64,000 bases of DNA from Thermoleophilaceae bacterium. GTDB lineage: Bacteria; Actinomycetota; Thermoleophilia; Solirubrobacterales; Thermoleophilaceae. The first letter of the stretch is position 1; each line of letters starts with the position of its first letter. The notes under the pieces are model-generated. The model made no database searches. It saw nothing but the letters and a program-made list of their open reading frames with translations, and was not told the origin of the DNA. Of this stretch, positions 32,428 to 41,484 are shown piece after piece. Location: positions 539,964 through 603,963 of the forward strand of contig JAUJNF010000001.1 in assembly GCA_030446485.1 (NCBI GenBank). Direction: 5' to 3'. The position numbers and the translations under genes are program-made.

Positions 32428-33956
32428 CGCTCGTGGCCGCCATGAAGGGCCCGGCGATCGACTACGCCGGCCTCTCGCCCCTGTTCGCGGTGCTCGCCGG
32501 CTCGATCACCGTGCTGCTCGTGGGCCTCTTCCCCGGGAGGGCGGTTCAGCACGCCCTGGTCCCCTTCCTGGCCGGCCTGTCGCTCGCAGTGGCCACCGGG
32601 CTGGCCGTCGTCCACTGGCAGACCGGCGACCTCGACCCGATCATCGAGGGCGCCCTGGCCATCGACACCCTGGCCTACGGCATCTCGATCCTCTGCTTCG
32701 TCACCGGGCTCGCGACGATCGTCCTGGGGCTGCGCTCGACGGCCGTGCCGGAGACGGGCTCGGGGGAGTTCCACTCGCTCCTGCTGGCCTCGATTGCCGG
32801 CATGGTGCTGCTCGCGGGCGCCGAGGATCTGCTGACGCTGTTCATCGGCATCGAGCTGCTCTCGATCCCGCTGTACGTGATGTGCGGCAGCGAGGTGCGA
32901 CGGGCCACCTCACTCGAGGCGGGGCTCAAGTACCTGGTCATCGGGTCGATCGGATCCGCGACGCTGCTCTACGGGCTGGCGCTCCTCTACGGCTCGGCCG
33001 GCTCCACCGAGTTCGGGCGCATCGCGGCAGCCGCCGACCCCGGCGATCCCCTCTTCCTCACCGGCATCGCGCTCGCGGCCGGCGGCCTGGCCTTCAAGGC
33101 GTCGGTCGCGCCCTTCCACCAGTGGACGCCCGACGTGTACCAGGGCGCCCCGACCGAGGTCACCGCCTTCATGGCCGTGGCCACCAAAGCTGCGGCCTTC
33201 GCGGTACTCCTGCGCCTGTTCGACCACGCCCTGGCCAGCGCCCAGCCCGACTGGGGACCCGCCCTGGCGGCTCTCGCGGTCGTGACGATCGTGATCGGCA
33301 ACGTCGGGGCCATCCGGCAGCGCTCGCTCAAGCGGATGCTGGCCTGGTCCGGCGTGGCGCAGGCCGGCTACCTCTTGGCGGGCGTGGTGGTGGGCACCCG
33401 CCTGGGCATCCAGGCCACCGCCTTCTACCTCGCCGTGTACCTGCTGATGAACGTCGGCGCCTTCGCGGTGGTGATCGCGCGCGAGCGGCGGTCGGGCACC
33501 GGCGACAGCCTCGAGTCGATCGAGGGCCTCGGGGCCGCGAGCCCGTGGCTTGCCTGGCCCATGACCATCTGCATGCTGTCGCTCGCCGGCTTCCCGGCGA
33601 CGGCGGGCTTCTTCGGGAAGTTCTACCTGATCGACGCGGCCGTGAGCGGGGACTACGAGTGGCTCGGGGTGGCGATCGTCGTGGGCTCGATGATCTCGCT
33701 CGTGTACTACCTGCGCGTGGTGGCGGTGATGTGGATGTCACCCGAGCAGGTCGAGCTGCCCTCCGGACCGAAGCGGCGCCTGCGGCCCCTCAAGCCGGTC
33801 ACCGGCTGGTCGCCCGAGGCCGACGCCCGCGCCCAACCCGAGGTCACCGGGGTGGCGATCCTCATGGCCGCGGCCACGATCTTCTTCGGGATCGTGCCGC
33901 AGCCCCTCTTCGACGTGGCCCGGGACGTCGGCAGCTCGATAGCCGGCCTGGGCTAG
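32424..33956 (+). CDS. nuoN: NADH-quinone oxidoreductase subunit N
   Basis: 510 residues, about 14 TM helices; the last proton-pump subunit and end of the operon. GTG start in GTGA overlap with nuoM. Conserved FIGIELLSIPLYVMCG, EAGLKYLVIGSIGSATLLYG, FKASVAPFHQWTPDVYQGAP and LKRMLAWSGVAQAGYLLAG. Its end overlaps the convergent membrane protein gene by 4 bp. Confidence 0.96.
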   Translation: MTLVAAMKGPAIDYAGLSPLFAVLAGSITVLLVGLFPGRAVQHALVPFLAGLSLAVATGLAVVHWQTGDLDPIIEGALAIDTLAYGISILCFVTGLATIVLGLRSTAVPETGSGEFHSLLLASIAGMVLLAGAEDLLTLFIGIELLSIPLYVMCGSEVRRATSLEAGLKYLVIGSIGSATLLYGLALLYGSAGSTEFGRIAAAADPGDPLFLTGIALAAGGLAFKASVAPFHQWTPDVYQGAPTEVTAFMAVATKAAAFAVLLRLFDHALASAQPDWGPALAALAVVTIVIGNVGAIRQRSLKRMLAWSGVAQAGYLLAGVVVGTRLGIQATAFYLAVYLLMNVGAFAVVIARERRSGTGDSLESIEGLGAASPWLAWPMTICMLSLAGFPATAGFFGKFYLIDAAVSGDYEWLGVAIVVGSMISLVYYLRVVAVMWMSPEQVELPSGPKRRLRPLKPVTGWSPEADARAQPEVTGVAILMAAATIFFGIVPQPLFDVARDVGSSIAGLG

Positions 33957-35302
33957 CTCTCAGCCGGGCCGGGGCTCGTCCCCGCCCCGCGGCGGCAGCG
34001 CGCCGCAACCCGCCACCTTCCCGCCCGCGCGAGCACGCGGTAGCGGGCGTCCAGGTCCGGAGTGGCCGCTCGCTCTCTCTCAAGGCGGGACACGAAGGCC
34101 ATCCCGGTGGCATCCGGGGCGAATGCCACCCGCCGCTTGGGCACCGCCAGCCGGTAGGCCAGCAGCGGGCCGCGGTAGCGGCCGACGATCGGGCGGCCGC
34201 AGGCCAGCACGGCATCGCGGCCACCGGCGAGCGCCACGGCCCGGTCGAGGTCGGCGGACAGGCGGAGGGCGTACGCGAGGCGCTCGCCTTCGGCGGGCAG
34301 CGAGCCGAGCCGGGGCACGACGCCGGCGAGCACCACCGCGGCGACCACCAGCGGTGCCCACGCTCGCGCCGTGGCGGCGCGCGCCAATCCCGCCGCGCCG
34401 GCCACCATGAGCACGGCGACGCCGGGCAGCGCGTAGCGCTGCTCGCCGGAGAACCCGAGCTCGGCCATGGCGGCCACCAGCATCACCCACGCGGCGGCAC
34501 CACCGGCGATGACGATGGCGGCGCGGTCCCGCCCCGGCCGCAGGAAGACGACGCCGAGGGCGAGGGGCACGACGGCCAGGCGCGCGGCAGCGCCCAGCGA
34601 GTCGAGGAACGGATGCTCGGCGAGCGCGGGCTGGCCGGGGTTGGGCACGCGCGCCCGGTCGGCGGAGCGCAGCAGCTCGCCGGTGGCCAGCAGGTCCGGA
34701 AGCAGCCACAACACGGGCACGGCCGCCAGCCCGGCCGCGACCGGCGCGCGGATCTCGGGACGCCGGCGCCACACCAGCGCGCTCGCGAGCACGAGGAAGG
34801 GGATCACCTCGACGCGCATGAGCGCGCAGGCCAGCCCGCACAGGAGGGCCACGCCGAAGCGCTCGGAGCGCCAGGCCAGCGCGGCGCCCAGGGCGCCCGC
34901 GAGGAGGAGGCCCTCGACCGCGCCGGAGGCCGCCAGGGCAAGTAGCGAGCCGGTGACCGCCACACCGCCGGCAGCAGCCACGGCAGCGAGCCCCCCGGCC
35001 AGGCGATGCGCGAGCACCGCGGCGAGCGCCACCGCCGCCACCAGGCCGGCCCGCGCGACGATGAGCCACGCGTCCGGGACCGCCGGTCCGAGCGGCGCCA
35101 GCAGCGTGCAGACGGCCACCGGCAGCGGCTTGAAGGCCGGGCCCTCTGCCGTGTCAAGGGAACCGCCGGCCAGCTCGCGGCCCCACAGCAGCCACATCCA
35201 CGGGTCGTAGCCCGGTGCCGCCGGGACGGCGAGCAGCGAGATGGCCGCCACGAGTAGGCAGACGGCCGCCGCGAGGAGAAAGCGGGGAGCCGGGAGGCGC
35301 AA
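33953..35302 (-). CDS. Polytopic membrane protein, GT-C glycosyltransferase-like
   Basis: 449 residues with 9-11 hydrophobic segments and a soluble C-terminal part of about 110 residues. The N-terminal motif APGYDPWMWLLWGRELAGG with acidic/aromatic residues just after the first helix resembles the first loop of GT-C fold lipid-linked sugar transferases (ArnT/PMT class), and FSGEQRYALPGVAVLMVAGA fits too. The catalytic Asp pair cannot be verified. It is convergent with nuoN and probably transcribed alone. Confidence 0.6.
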   Translation of the reverse strand: MRLPAPRFLLAAAVCLLVAAISLLAVPAAPGYDPWMWLLWGRELAGGSLDTAEGPAFKPLPVAVCTLLAPLGPAVPDAWLIVARAGLVAAVALAAVLAHRLAGGLAAVAAAGGVAVTGSLLALAASGAVEGLLLAGALGAALAWRSERFGVALLCGLACALMRVEVIPFLVLASALVWRRRPEIRAPVAAGLAAVPVLWLLPDLLATGELLRSADRARVPNPGQPALAEHPFLDSLGAAARLAVVPLALGVVFLRPGRDRAAIVIAGGAAAWVMLVAAMAELGFSGEQRYALPGVAVLMVAGAAGLARAATARAWAPLVVAAVVLAGVVPRLGSLPAEGERLAYALRLSADLDRAVALAGGRDAVLACGRPIVGRYRGPLLAYRLAVPKRRVAFAPDATGMAFVSRLERERAATPDLDARYRVLARAGRWRVAARCRRGAGTSPGPAES

Positions 35303-35304
35303 AG

Positions 35305-35318
35305 TTAGGGAACCCTAA
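35305..35318. promoter_or_regulatory. TTAGGG-N2-CCCTAA operator (iron-box-like), copy 1
   Basis: A perfect 14-bp palindrome, TTAGGGAACCCTAA, centred 21 bp before the ATG of the sugar dehydrogenase gene. The sequence GTTAGGGNACCCTAATACG is shared with the site before the iron transporter. TTAGG/CCTAA half-sites are those of DtxR/IdeR iron boxes, though the spacing differs from the 19-bp consensus. Confidence 0.7.
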
Positions 35319-35332
35319 TACGCTCCCGTCCG

Positions 35333-36466
35333 ATGCCCCGGCGCCCAGCTTCCCTTCTGCTGCTCCCGGTCCTGGCGCTCACCGCCGGCTGCGGCGCCCT
35401 GCCCGAGAAGGGCGACCGCGCCCAAGCGCGTCCGGCCCCCGCCCGGGAGTCCGGCACGGCCGCGCACTTCGAGCTTCGGCGCGTGGCGTCCGGCCTCGTG
35501 CGGCCCACCTACGTCGGAGCCGCCCCCGGGGACAGTGACGGCCTGTACGTGCTCGAGCAGCCGGGGCGCCTCGTGCGCGTTGGCCCGGGCGGCCGGATCA
35601 CCACCCTGATCGACCTCCGCGACGAGGTCGTGACCGGGGCCGAGCAGGGGCTGCTCGGCCTGGCCTTCCACCCCGACTTCGCGCGCAACCGCAGGCTCTA
35701 CCTGCACTGGACCGACCGCCGGGGCGACACCCGCGTGGCCGAGTTCACCCTCGGCACCGCCGCACGGCGGCCCCTGCTGTTCGTCGACCAGCCCGAGGAG
35801 AACCACAACGGCGGCCAGCTGGCCTTCGGCCCCGACGGGCGGCTCTACCTGGGCCTCGGCGACGGGGGCGGTGCCTTCGACGGCCACGACAACGCCCAGG
35901 ACACCGACAGGCTGCTCGGCAAGCTCATCTCCACCGACGTCGACACCCGCGGTGAGCCGCGCTGGCGGGTCGACCTGTACGGCCTGCGCAACCCGTGGCG
36001 CTTCTCCTTCGACGCCGGGCTGGGCGAGGTCTGGATCGGCGACGTCGGCCAGGACGCCACGGAGGAGATCGACCGCGTGCCGCTCGAGCCCGACGAGCCG
36101 CCGAAGAACCTCGGTTGGCCCGCCTACGAGGGCAGCAAACGCCTGGACGGCGACCGCCTCGAAGGAGAGGGCGAGCTGATCTCTCCCGCCGCCGAGTACA
36201 CCCACGCCGACGGCTGCTCGGTCACCGGCGGTGTCGTCTACCGAGGCACCGAGCTGCCGGAGCTGGCCGGGCGCTACGTGTACGGGGACTTCTGCAGCGG
36301 CGCGATATGGACCCTGCGGCCCGGGCCCGGCCGGGGTGCCGAAGACGTGCGGCGCGAGCGGGCCAGCCAGCAGCAGCTCAGCCACATCGGGGTCGACTCG
36401 GAGGGAGAGCTGCTGTTCGCGGCGGCAAACGGCGACATAGCCCGCGCGGTGAGCCGGAGGCGTTAG
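35333..36466 (+). CDS. PQQ-dependent sugar dehydrogenase-like lipoprotein
   Basis: 377 residues. Lipoprotein signal (LLLPVLALTAGCGA), then a six-bladed beta-propeller of the soluble glucose/sorbosone dehydrogenase family (Asd/Hhip-like): RPTYVGAAPGDSDGLYVLEQ, EQGLLGLAFHPDF, EENHNGGQLAFGPDGRLYLG (His and Asn near PQQ), DLYGLRNPWRFSFD and SPAAEYTHADGCSVTGG. The enzyme would oxidise sugars on the outer face using PQQ and Ca2+. No PQQ synthesis genes are nearby. An iron-box-like operator precedes it and its stop lies inside the operator of the next unit. Confidence 0.85.
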   Translation: MPRRPASLLLLPVLALTAGCGALPEKGDRAQARPAPARESGTAAHFELRRVASGLVRPTYVGAAPGDSDGLYVLEQPGRLVRVGPGGRITTLIDLRDEVVTGAEQGLLGLAFHPDFARNRRLYLHWTDRRGDTRVAEFTLGTAARRPLLFVDQPEENHNGGQLAFGPDGRLYLGLGDGGGAFDGHDNAQDTDRLLGKLISTDVDTRGEPRWRVDLYGLRNPWRFSFDAGLGEVWIGDVGQDATEEIDRVPLEPDEPPKNLGWPAYEGSKRLDGDRLEGEGELISPAAEYTHADGCSVTGGVVYRGTELPELAGRYVYGDFCSGAIWTLRPGPGRGAEDVRRERASQQQLSHIGVDSEGELLFAAANGDIARAVSRRR

Positions 36467-36494
36467 GCTTCCCTAAGTAGTTAGGGTACCCTAA
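36463..36494. promoter_or_regulatory. tandem TTAGG/CCCTAA operators before the iron transporter
   Basis: TTAGGCTTCCCTAA (36463-36476, imperfect) and TTAGGGTACCCTAA (36481-36494, perfect) lie 18 bp apart centre to centre, so on the same face over roughly two turns. The -10 candidate TACCCT (36487-36492) is inside the second site and the ATG is 8 nt after it, so a bound repressor would cover the promoter of a leaderless mRNA. The upstream stop codon TAG is inside the first site. Confidence 0.75.
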
Positions 36495-36500
36495 TACGAC

Positions 36501-37490
36501 ATGCTGAGCCTTCAGACCGTCACTAAGCGCTTCGGGGCCTCCACCGCCCTCGACGCCGCCTCGATCGACGCCGGGCCGGGCGAGCTCCTGGCTCTCCTCG
36601 GGCCGAGCGGCTGTGGCAAGACAACCGCGCTGCGGGTGGCCGCCGGGTTCGAGCGGCCGGACTCGGGCCGGGTGGAGCTCGACGGCCGTCTCGTGGCCGG
36701 CCCGGGCGTCTTCGTGCCGCCGGAGCGTCGCGGCGTGGGGATGGTCTTCCAGGACTACGCGCTGTTTCCACACCTCGACGTCGCGGCCAACGTCGGGTTC
36801 GGGCTGCCGTCCCGAGGCAGGGGCGCGCGCGTGGAGGAAGTGCTCGAGCTGGTCGGCCTCTCCGGCTTCGGACCCCGCTCGCCCGGCGAGCTCTCGGGCG
36901 GCCAGCAGCAGCGGGTGGCCCTGGCCCGCGCGCTGGCGCCGCGACCGGGGCTGGTCCTGCTCGACGAGCCGTGGAGCGCCATCGACGCGCTGCTTCGCGA
37001 GGAGATGCGTGGCGAGCTCGCCCGCATCCTGCGCGCGGAGGGCGTGACCGTGCTGCTCGTGACCCACGACCGCGAGGAGGCGTTCACCCTGGCCGATCGC
37101 ATCGCGCTGATGCGCGACGGGAGGGTCGTGCAGGCGGGGCGTCCGGAGGATCTCTACTTCAACCCCGCCGATCGCTGGTGCGCCCGCTTCGTCGGGGCCT
37201 CGAACCTGGTGCCGGCCGAGCTGGCGCGCGGCTTCGAGGGCGGCGGCCGGATCGGCGACACGGGGGACGTGCTGCTGCGCCCCGAGCTGGTCGGCCTCGA
37301 GATCGACCCGGCGGGGAGCGCCGAGGTCGAGAGGCGAACCTTCCTGGGCCACGACGTGCTCTACCGCCTGCGGCTGGCCGACGGCACGCTGCTCGCCGCC
37401 CAGCGTCCCTCGAACGAGCAGGTTCCGCTGGGCTCCCGGGTGCGGGTGCGCCTGCACGAGGGTCCGGTCACCGCGTTCGAACGGCCGTGA
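36501..37490 (+). CDS. Iron ABC transporter ATP-binding protein (FbpC-like)
   Basis: 329 residues. Walker A GPSGCGKTT (about 35-43), Q-loop FQDYALFPH, signature LSGGQQQRVALARALA, Walker B LVLLDEPWSAID and switch His in LLVTHDREEA. A C-terminal regulatory domain of about 100 residues (GDVLLRPELVGLEI, FLGHDVLYRLRL) is of the TOBE/FbpC type. Energises uptake through the permease two genes on. Starts the iron-uptake operon directly after the operators, with no ribosome-binding site before the ATG. Overlaps the next gene by 4 nt. Confidence 0.93.
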   Translation: MLSLQTVTKRFGASTALDAASIDAGPGELLALLGPSGCGKTTALRVAAGFERPDSGRVELDGRLVAGPGVFVPPERRGVGMVFQDYALFPHLDVAANVGFGLPSRGRGARVEEVLELVGLSGFGPRSPGELSGGQQQRVALARALAPRPGLVLLDEPWSAIDALLREEMRGELARILRAEGVTVLLVTHDREEAFTLADRIALMRDGRVVQAGRPEDLYFNPADRWCARFVGASNLVPAELARGFEGGGRIGDTGDVLLRPELVGLEIDPAGSAEVERRTFLGHDVLYRLRLADGTLLAAQRPSNEQVPLGSRVRVRLHEGPVTAFERP

Positions 37491-38491
37491 GGCACGCGGC
37501 CCTCGCGGTCCTGGCCTCCGCCTCGCTGCTGACACTCGGCGGGTGCGGGCTGGGTGGGGGCTCCGACGCCGACCTAACCATCTACTCGGGGCGCAACGAG
37601 GAGCTGGTGGGCGAGCTCATCAACCGCTTCGAGCGCGAGAGCGGGCTGGAGGTGGACGTGCGCTACGGCGACTCCGCCGAGCTGGCCGCCACCATCGCCG
37701 AGGAGGGCGGCAACTCCCCGGCCGACGTCTTCTTCAGCCAGGACGCCGGCGCGCTGGGAGCCGTGGAGGACACCCTCGCGAAGGTGCCGGCGCCTGTGCT
37801 CGAGGCGGTGCCGCAGCGCTTCCGCGATCCGAAGGGCCGCTGGGCCGGCGTGTCGGGCCGTGCACGGGTGATCGCCTACGACACCGACAGGTTCGGGGAG
37901 GACGAGGTGCCCGACTCGGTGTTCGACCTCACCGACCCCCGCTGGAAGGGAAAGGTGGGCATGCCGCCGCCCAACGCGTCCTTCCAGGCCTTCGTGTCGG
38001 CCATGCGGCTCGAGGTGGGGGACGCGCGGACGCGCGGGTGGCTCGAGGCGATGAAGAACAACGAGCCGCGGCTCTACGACAACAACATCCAGACGGTCGA
38101 GGCGATCGGGCGCGACGAGATCGAGCTGGGCCTCGTGAACCACTACTACCTCCAGGAGCTGAAGCGCGAGAACCCGGGGCTCGCGGTGGCCAACCACTTC
38201 CCGGCGCCGACGGACCCCGGATCGCTGATCAACGCGGCCGGCGTGGGCATCCTCGCTACCACCGACGACGAGGAGAACGCCCAGCGCTTCGCAAGCTTCC
38301 TGGTCTCGCCGGAGGCGCAGCGCTACTTCGCCGAGCGCACCGGCGAGTACCCGCTGGTCGAGGACGTCGACCGCCCCAGCGGGCTCCCGCCGCTCGAGCA
38401 GGTGATCGGCCCCCAGGTCGAGCTCGGCCGGCTCGGCGAGAAGCTGCGCTCCACGCTCGAGCTGCTCAACGAGGTCGGCTTCACCACATGA
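37487..38491 (+). CDS. Iron ABC transporter substrate-binding lipoprotein (FbpA-like)
   Basis: 334 residues, GTG start in GTGA overlap. Lipobox LLTLGGCG, then the class II periplasmic-binding fold: LTIYSGRNEELVGELINRFE, PADVFFSQDAGALGAVED, GVSGRARVIAYDTD. The paired Tyr ligands that bind ferric iron in FbpA are in LVNHYYLQELKRENP. Captures Fe3+ outside the membrane and hands it to the permease. The Tyr pair supports iron rather than another cargo. Confidence 0.93.
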   Translation: MRHAALAVLASASLLTLGGCGLGGGSDADLTIYSGRNEELVGELINRFERESGLEVDVRYGDSAELAATIAEEGGNSPADVFFSQDAGALGAVEDTLAKVPAPVLEAVPQRFRDPKGRWAGVSGRARVIAYDTDRFGEDEVPDSVFDLTDPRWKGKVGMPPPNASFQAFVSAMRLEVGDARTRGWLEAMKNNEPRLYDNNIQTVEAIGRDEIELGLVNHYYLQELKRENPGLAVANHFPAPTDPGSLINAAGVGILATTDDEENAQRFASFLVSPEAQRYFAERTGEYPLVEDVDRPSGLPPLEQVIGPQVELGRLGEKLRSTLELLNEVGFTT

Positions 38492-40035
38492 GCGGCCGGC
38501 GGCCGCCGTGGGCCCTGGCCGCCCTCGGCGTCGCCGCGGTGGCGTTCGTGTGCCTACCCCTGGCCTACCTGGTGGCACGGGTGGCCGGCGCGGGGCCCGA
38601 CGCCTGGAGCGTGCTCGAACGCCCGGGCACCCTGGTGCTGATCGCCAAGACCGTGGCTCTCACGGCCACCGTCACCGCCGGCGCCGTGCTTGTGGGCGTG
38701 CCCGCCGCCTTCCTCGTGACCCGCACGGACCTCCCGGGCCGGCGGGTCTGGGCGGTGGCGCTCACCCTGCCGCTCGTGCTGCCCTCCTACGTGCTCGCGC
38801 TGGCACTGCTGGCCGTCTCCGGTCCCGGAGGCCTGCTCGGACTGCCGGCGCTCGAGGGGTTCTCCGGCGCCGTCGTCGCACTCGTCCTGGCCACGTATCC
38901 GTTCGTGCTCCTGCTCTGCATCGCCGCCCTGCGGCGGGCCGACCCGGCCGTGGAGGAGGCCGCCCGCGGCCTGGGACGCGGGCGCGGGCAGGTCTTCCGT
39001 GAGATCACCCTTCCCCTCCTGCGCCCCGCCATCGGCGCCGGGGCGCTGCTCGTGGCCCTCTACACGCTCGCCGACTTCGGGGTGGTGTCCCTGATGCGCG
39101 CGGAGGCGCTCACGCGCACCGTCTTCCTCCAGTACCGGGGCGCCTTCGACCGCGAGCCGGCGGCGGTGCTGGCCCTGGTGCTGGTGGCGCTCACCGTGCT
39201 GGTGCTGGTGGCCGAGCAACGAGCGCGCTCGCGGATGGGCGCCGCTCCCAGCGGTGGCCGCACCGTGCGCGCCGCGGCCGCCGTGCCGCTCGGGCGGATG
39301 CGCGCCCCCGCTCTCGCCTTCTGCGCCGCCCTGGCGACCGCGGGCCTCGTGCTGCCGGTGGGCGTGCTCGTCGCGTGGCTGCTGCGCCGGACGCCGTCGC
39401 TGGACGGGGTGGCCCTGGCCACCTTGAACTCGCTGCTGGTGGCCGTCGCGGCGGCCGTGGTCACCACGCTCGCCGCCATACCCGTGGCGATCCTCGCCTC
39501 TCGCTTCCGCCGCGGCTGGACGGTGGCCCTCGAGCGGACGGGGTACGGCGCCAACGCGTTGCCCGGCATCGTCGCCGCGCTCGCGTTCGTGTTCTTCGCC
39601 GCCCGTCACGCGCCGGTGGTCTACCAGTCGCTGGCGCTGCTCGTGGCCGCCTACTTCGTGCGCTTCTTTCCCCAGGCGCTGGCCGGCACCAGCACCGCGC
39701 TGTCGCGGGCCGAGCCGCGCCTGGAGGAGGCCTCGCGCGGCCTGGGCCGCGGGCCCACCCGAACCCTGGCCACCGTGACGGTGCCGCTCGTGGCCCCCGG
39801 CCTGCTCGCCGGGGCGGCCCTGGTGCTGCTGTCGACCCTGAAGGAGCTGCCGGCGACGCTGGTGCTGCGGCCGATCGGGTTCGACACCCTGGCCACGGAG
39901 GTGTGGACGGCCACCTCGGTCTCCCAGTACTCCCAGGCGGCCGTGCCCGCGCTGCTGCTGTGCGCGCTGGCGGCACCGGCGGTGTGGCTGCTCGTGGGCC
40001 GGGGCAGCAGCGAACTCGGTCCGCTCGGCAACTGA
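38488..40035 (+). CDS. Iron ABC transporter permease (FbpB-like, double-domain)
   Basis: 515 residues with about 12 TM helices, made of two fused permease domains. Each has an EAA-type loop that contacts the ATPase: EEAARGLGRGRGQVFREITL (first half) and EEASRGLGRGPTRTLATVTV (second half). ATG start overlaps the FbpA stop. Completes an FbpABC ferric iron importer. Confidence 0.94.
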   Translation: MSGRRPPWALAALGVAAVAFVCLPLAYLVARVAGAGPDAWSVLERPGTLVLIAKTVALTATVTAGAVLVGVPAAFLVTRTDLPGRRVWAVALTLPLVLPSYVLALALLAVSGPGGLLGLPALEGFSGAVVALVLATYPFVLLLCIAALRRADPAVEEAARGLGRGRGQVFREITLPLLRPAIGAGALLVALYTLADFGVVSLMRAEALTRTVFLQYRGAFDREPAAVLALVLVALTVLVLVAEQRARSRMGAAPSGGRTVRAAAAVPLGRMRAPALAFCAALATAGLVLPVGVLVAWLLRRTPSLDGVALATLNSLLVAVAAAVVTTLAAIPVAILASRFRRGWTVALERTGYGANALPGIVAALAFVFFAARHAPVVYQSLALLVAAYFVRFFPQALAGTSTALSRAEPRLEEASRGLGRGPTRTLATVTVPLVAPGLLAGAALVLLSTLKELPATLVLRPIGFDTLATEVWTATSVSQYSQAAVPALLLCALAAPAVWLLVGRGSSELGPLGN

Positions 40036-40087
40036 GGACTCGCCAGCCCAGAAGGGTCGCCACTGGCGCTATAACGCTTCCCGCGCG

Positions 40088-41386
40088 ATGAGCTCGGTCG
40101 TCCACCAGCCCCATCCCTTCGAGCAGAACCGCGAGATCGGCCGGCGCCTGCTGGCCATCACCGGCGCGATCACGCTCGTGCTGATCGGGCTGATCACGCT
40201 GCTCATCATCGGCGCCGAGGTGGGGCCGATCGGCCTGGTGACCGGGCTCGTGCTCGCCACCGTCCCCCTTCCGCTCTATCTGGCCCTCGCCCTCTGGATC
40301 GACCGCTTCGAGCCCGAGCCGATCCGGATGCTGGCGTGGGCGTTCTTCTGGGGCGCCACGGCGGCCACCTTCTTCGCCCTGATCCTCAACACGGTCGGTC
40401 AGTCCGTGGTGTCCTCGGAGTTCGGGTCGAGCTTCGGCGAGGTGTACGGGAGCTCGATCTCGGCCCCCGTGGTCGAGGAGAGCGCCAAGGGGATCGTGCT
40501 GCTTGCGATCTACCGCTGGCGCCGCTCGGAGCTGAACGGAGTGCTCGACGGCATCGTGTACGCGTCGATGGTCGGCCTCGGGTTCGCCACCACCGAGAAC
40601 GTCCTCTACTACGGCAACTCGGCGGCGGGCGCCAACGGAGTACCGCTCGAGGCCACCTTCTTCATGCGCGGGGTGCTCTCGCCCTTCGCCCACCCGGTGT
40701 TCACGGCGATGACCGGCATCGGCTTCGGCATAGCGGTGGCCTCGGGGCGTCCGCTGCGCCGGCTGGCGCCGGCCATCGGCCTGCTGGGGGCGATGCTGCT
40801 GCACAGCCTGTGGAACAGCTCGGCCGGGGTTGGGGACGGGGCCGGCTTCGTCGGCGTGTACTTCCTGATCATGATCCCGATCTTCATCGCGGTGATCGTG
40901 GTGAGCATCGTGGCGCGCCGCCGCGAGGGGCGAATGGTGCGCCACCAGCTCCAGCCCGAGCTCGCCAGCGGCCAGCTCACGGCGGACGACGTCCGGTCGC
41001 TGTCGTCGGTCAAGACGCGCAGGCGGGCGGTGAAGGAAGCTAAGCGGGGCGGCCTCGGAGCCGGACGGAAGCAGTTCCAGGAGGTGGCCACGGAGCTCGC
41101 CTTCCTGCGCCACCGGATGGCGAAGGGCGCAAAGCACGCCCGCGGGGTCGATCCCGTGGCCGCGGAGGCCGCCTTGCGCAGCCACATGCTGGAGCTGCGC
41201 GCGGGGCTCCCGGGCGCGCCTGCCGGGGTGCTCGCCGCCGCGCCGGCGGCCGAGGCGGGCACACCGGCCGCCGCGCCGGCGACGGCGACTCAGACCACCG
41301 CGCCCGACTGGTACGCAGATCCCTGGGGCCAGGCCCGGGTGCGCTACTGGGACGGCACGGCCTGGACCGGCCACACCGCGACGTGA
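40088..41386 (+). CDS. PrsW-family intramembrane metalloprotease with DUF2510 tail
   Basis: 432 residues. Eight or so TM helices with the PrsW active-site features: APVVEESAKGI (EExxK), GIVYASMVGLGFATTENVLY, RGVLSPFAHPVFTAMTGIGF and MLLHSLWNSSAG (His residues as likely metal ligands). A helical cytosolic region of about 120 residues follows, then an Ala/Pro linker and a DUF2510 domain (DWYADPWGQARVRYWDGTAW) at the end. PrsW of Bacillus cleaves an anti-sigma factor; the target here is unknown. Confidence 0.92.
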   Translation: MSSVVHQPHPFEQNREIGRRLLAITGAITLVLIGLITLLIIGAEVGPIGLVTGLVLATVPLPLYLALALWIDRFEPEPIRMLAWAFFWGATAATFFALILNTVGQSVVSSEFGSSFGEVYGSSISAPVVEESAKGIVLLAIYRWRRSELNGVLDGIVYASMVGLGFATTENVLYYGNSAAGANGVPLEATFFMRGVLSPFAHPVFTAMTGIGFGIAVASGRPLRRLAPAIGLLGAMLLHSLWNSSAGVGDGAGFVGVYFLIMIPIFIAVIVVSIVARRREGRMVRHQLQPELASGQLTADDVRSLSSVKTRRRAVKEAKRGGLGAGRKQFQEVATELAFLRHRMAKGAKHARGVDPVAAEAALRSHMLELRAGLPGAPAGVLAAAPAAEAGTPAAAPATATQTTAPDWYADPWGQARVRYWDGTAWTGHTAT

Positions 41387-41484
41387 TCGGCCCGCCGGGT
41401 CGCGCGTCTCCCGCCCACCGGGCGATCCGAAGCGAGCGCGGCCGCCATAGCGGACGAGCGCCGCGCGAGTAGGATCGCCGCCGC

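Noticed and set aside
39461-41374. 637-codon antisense frame over the iron permease and PrsW genes
   Set aside because: No domain recognisable; explained by codon bias of the sense genes.
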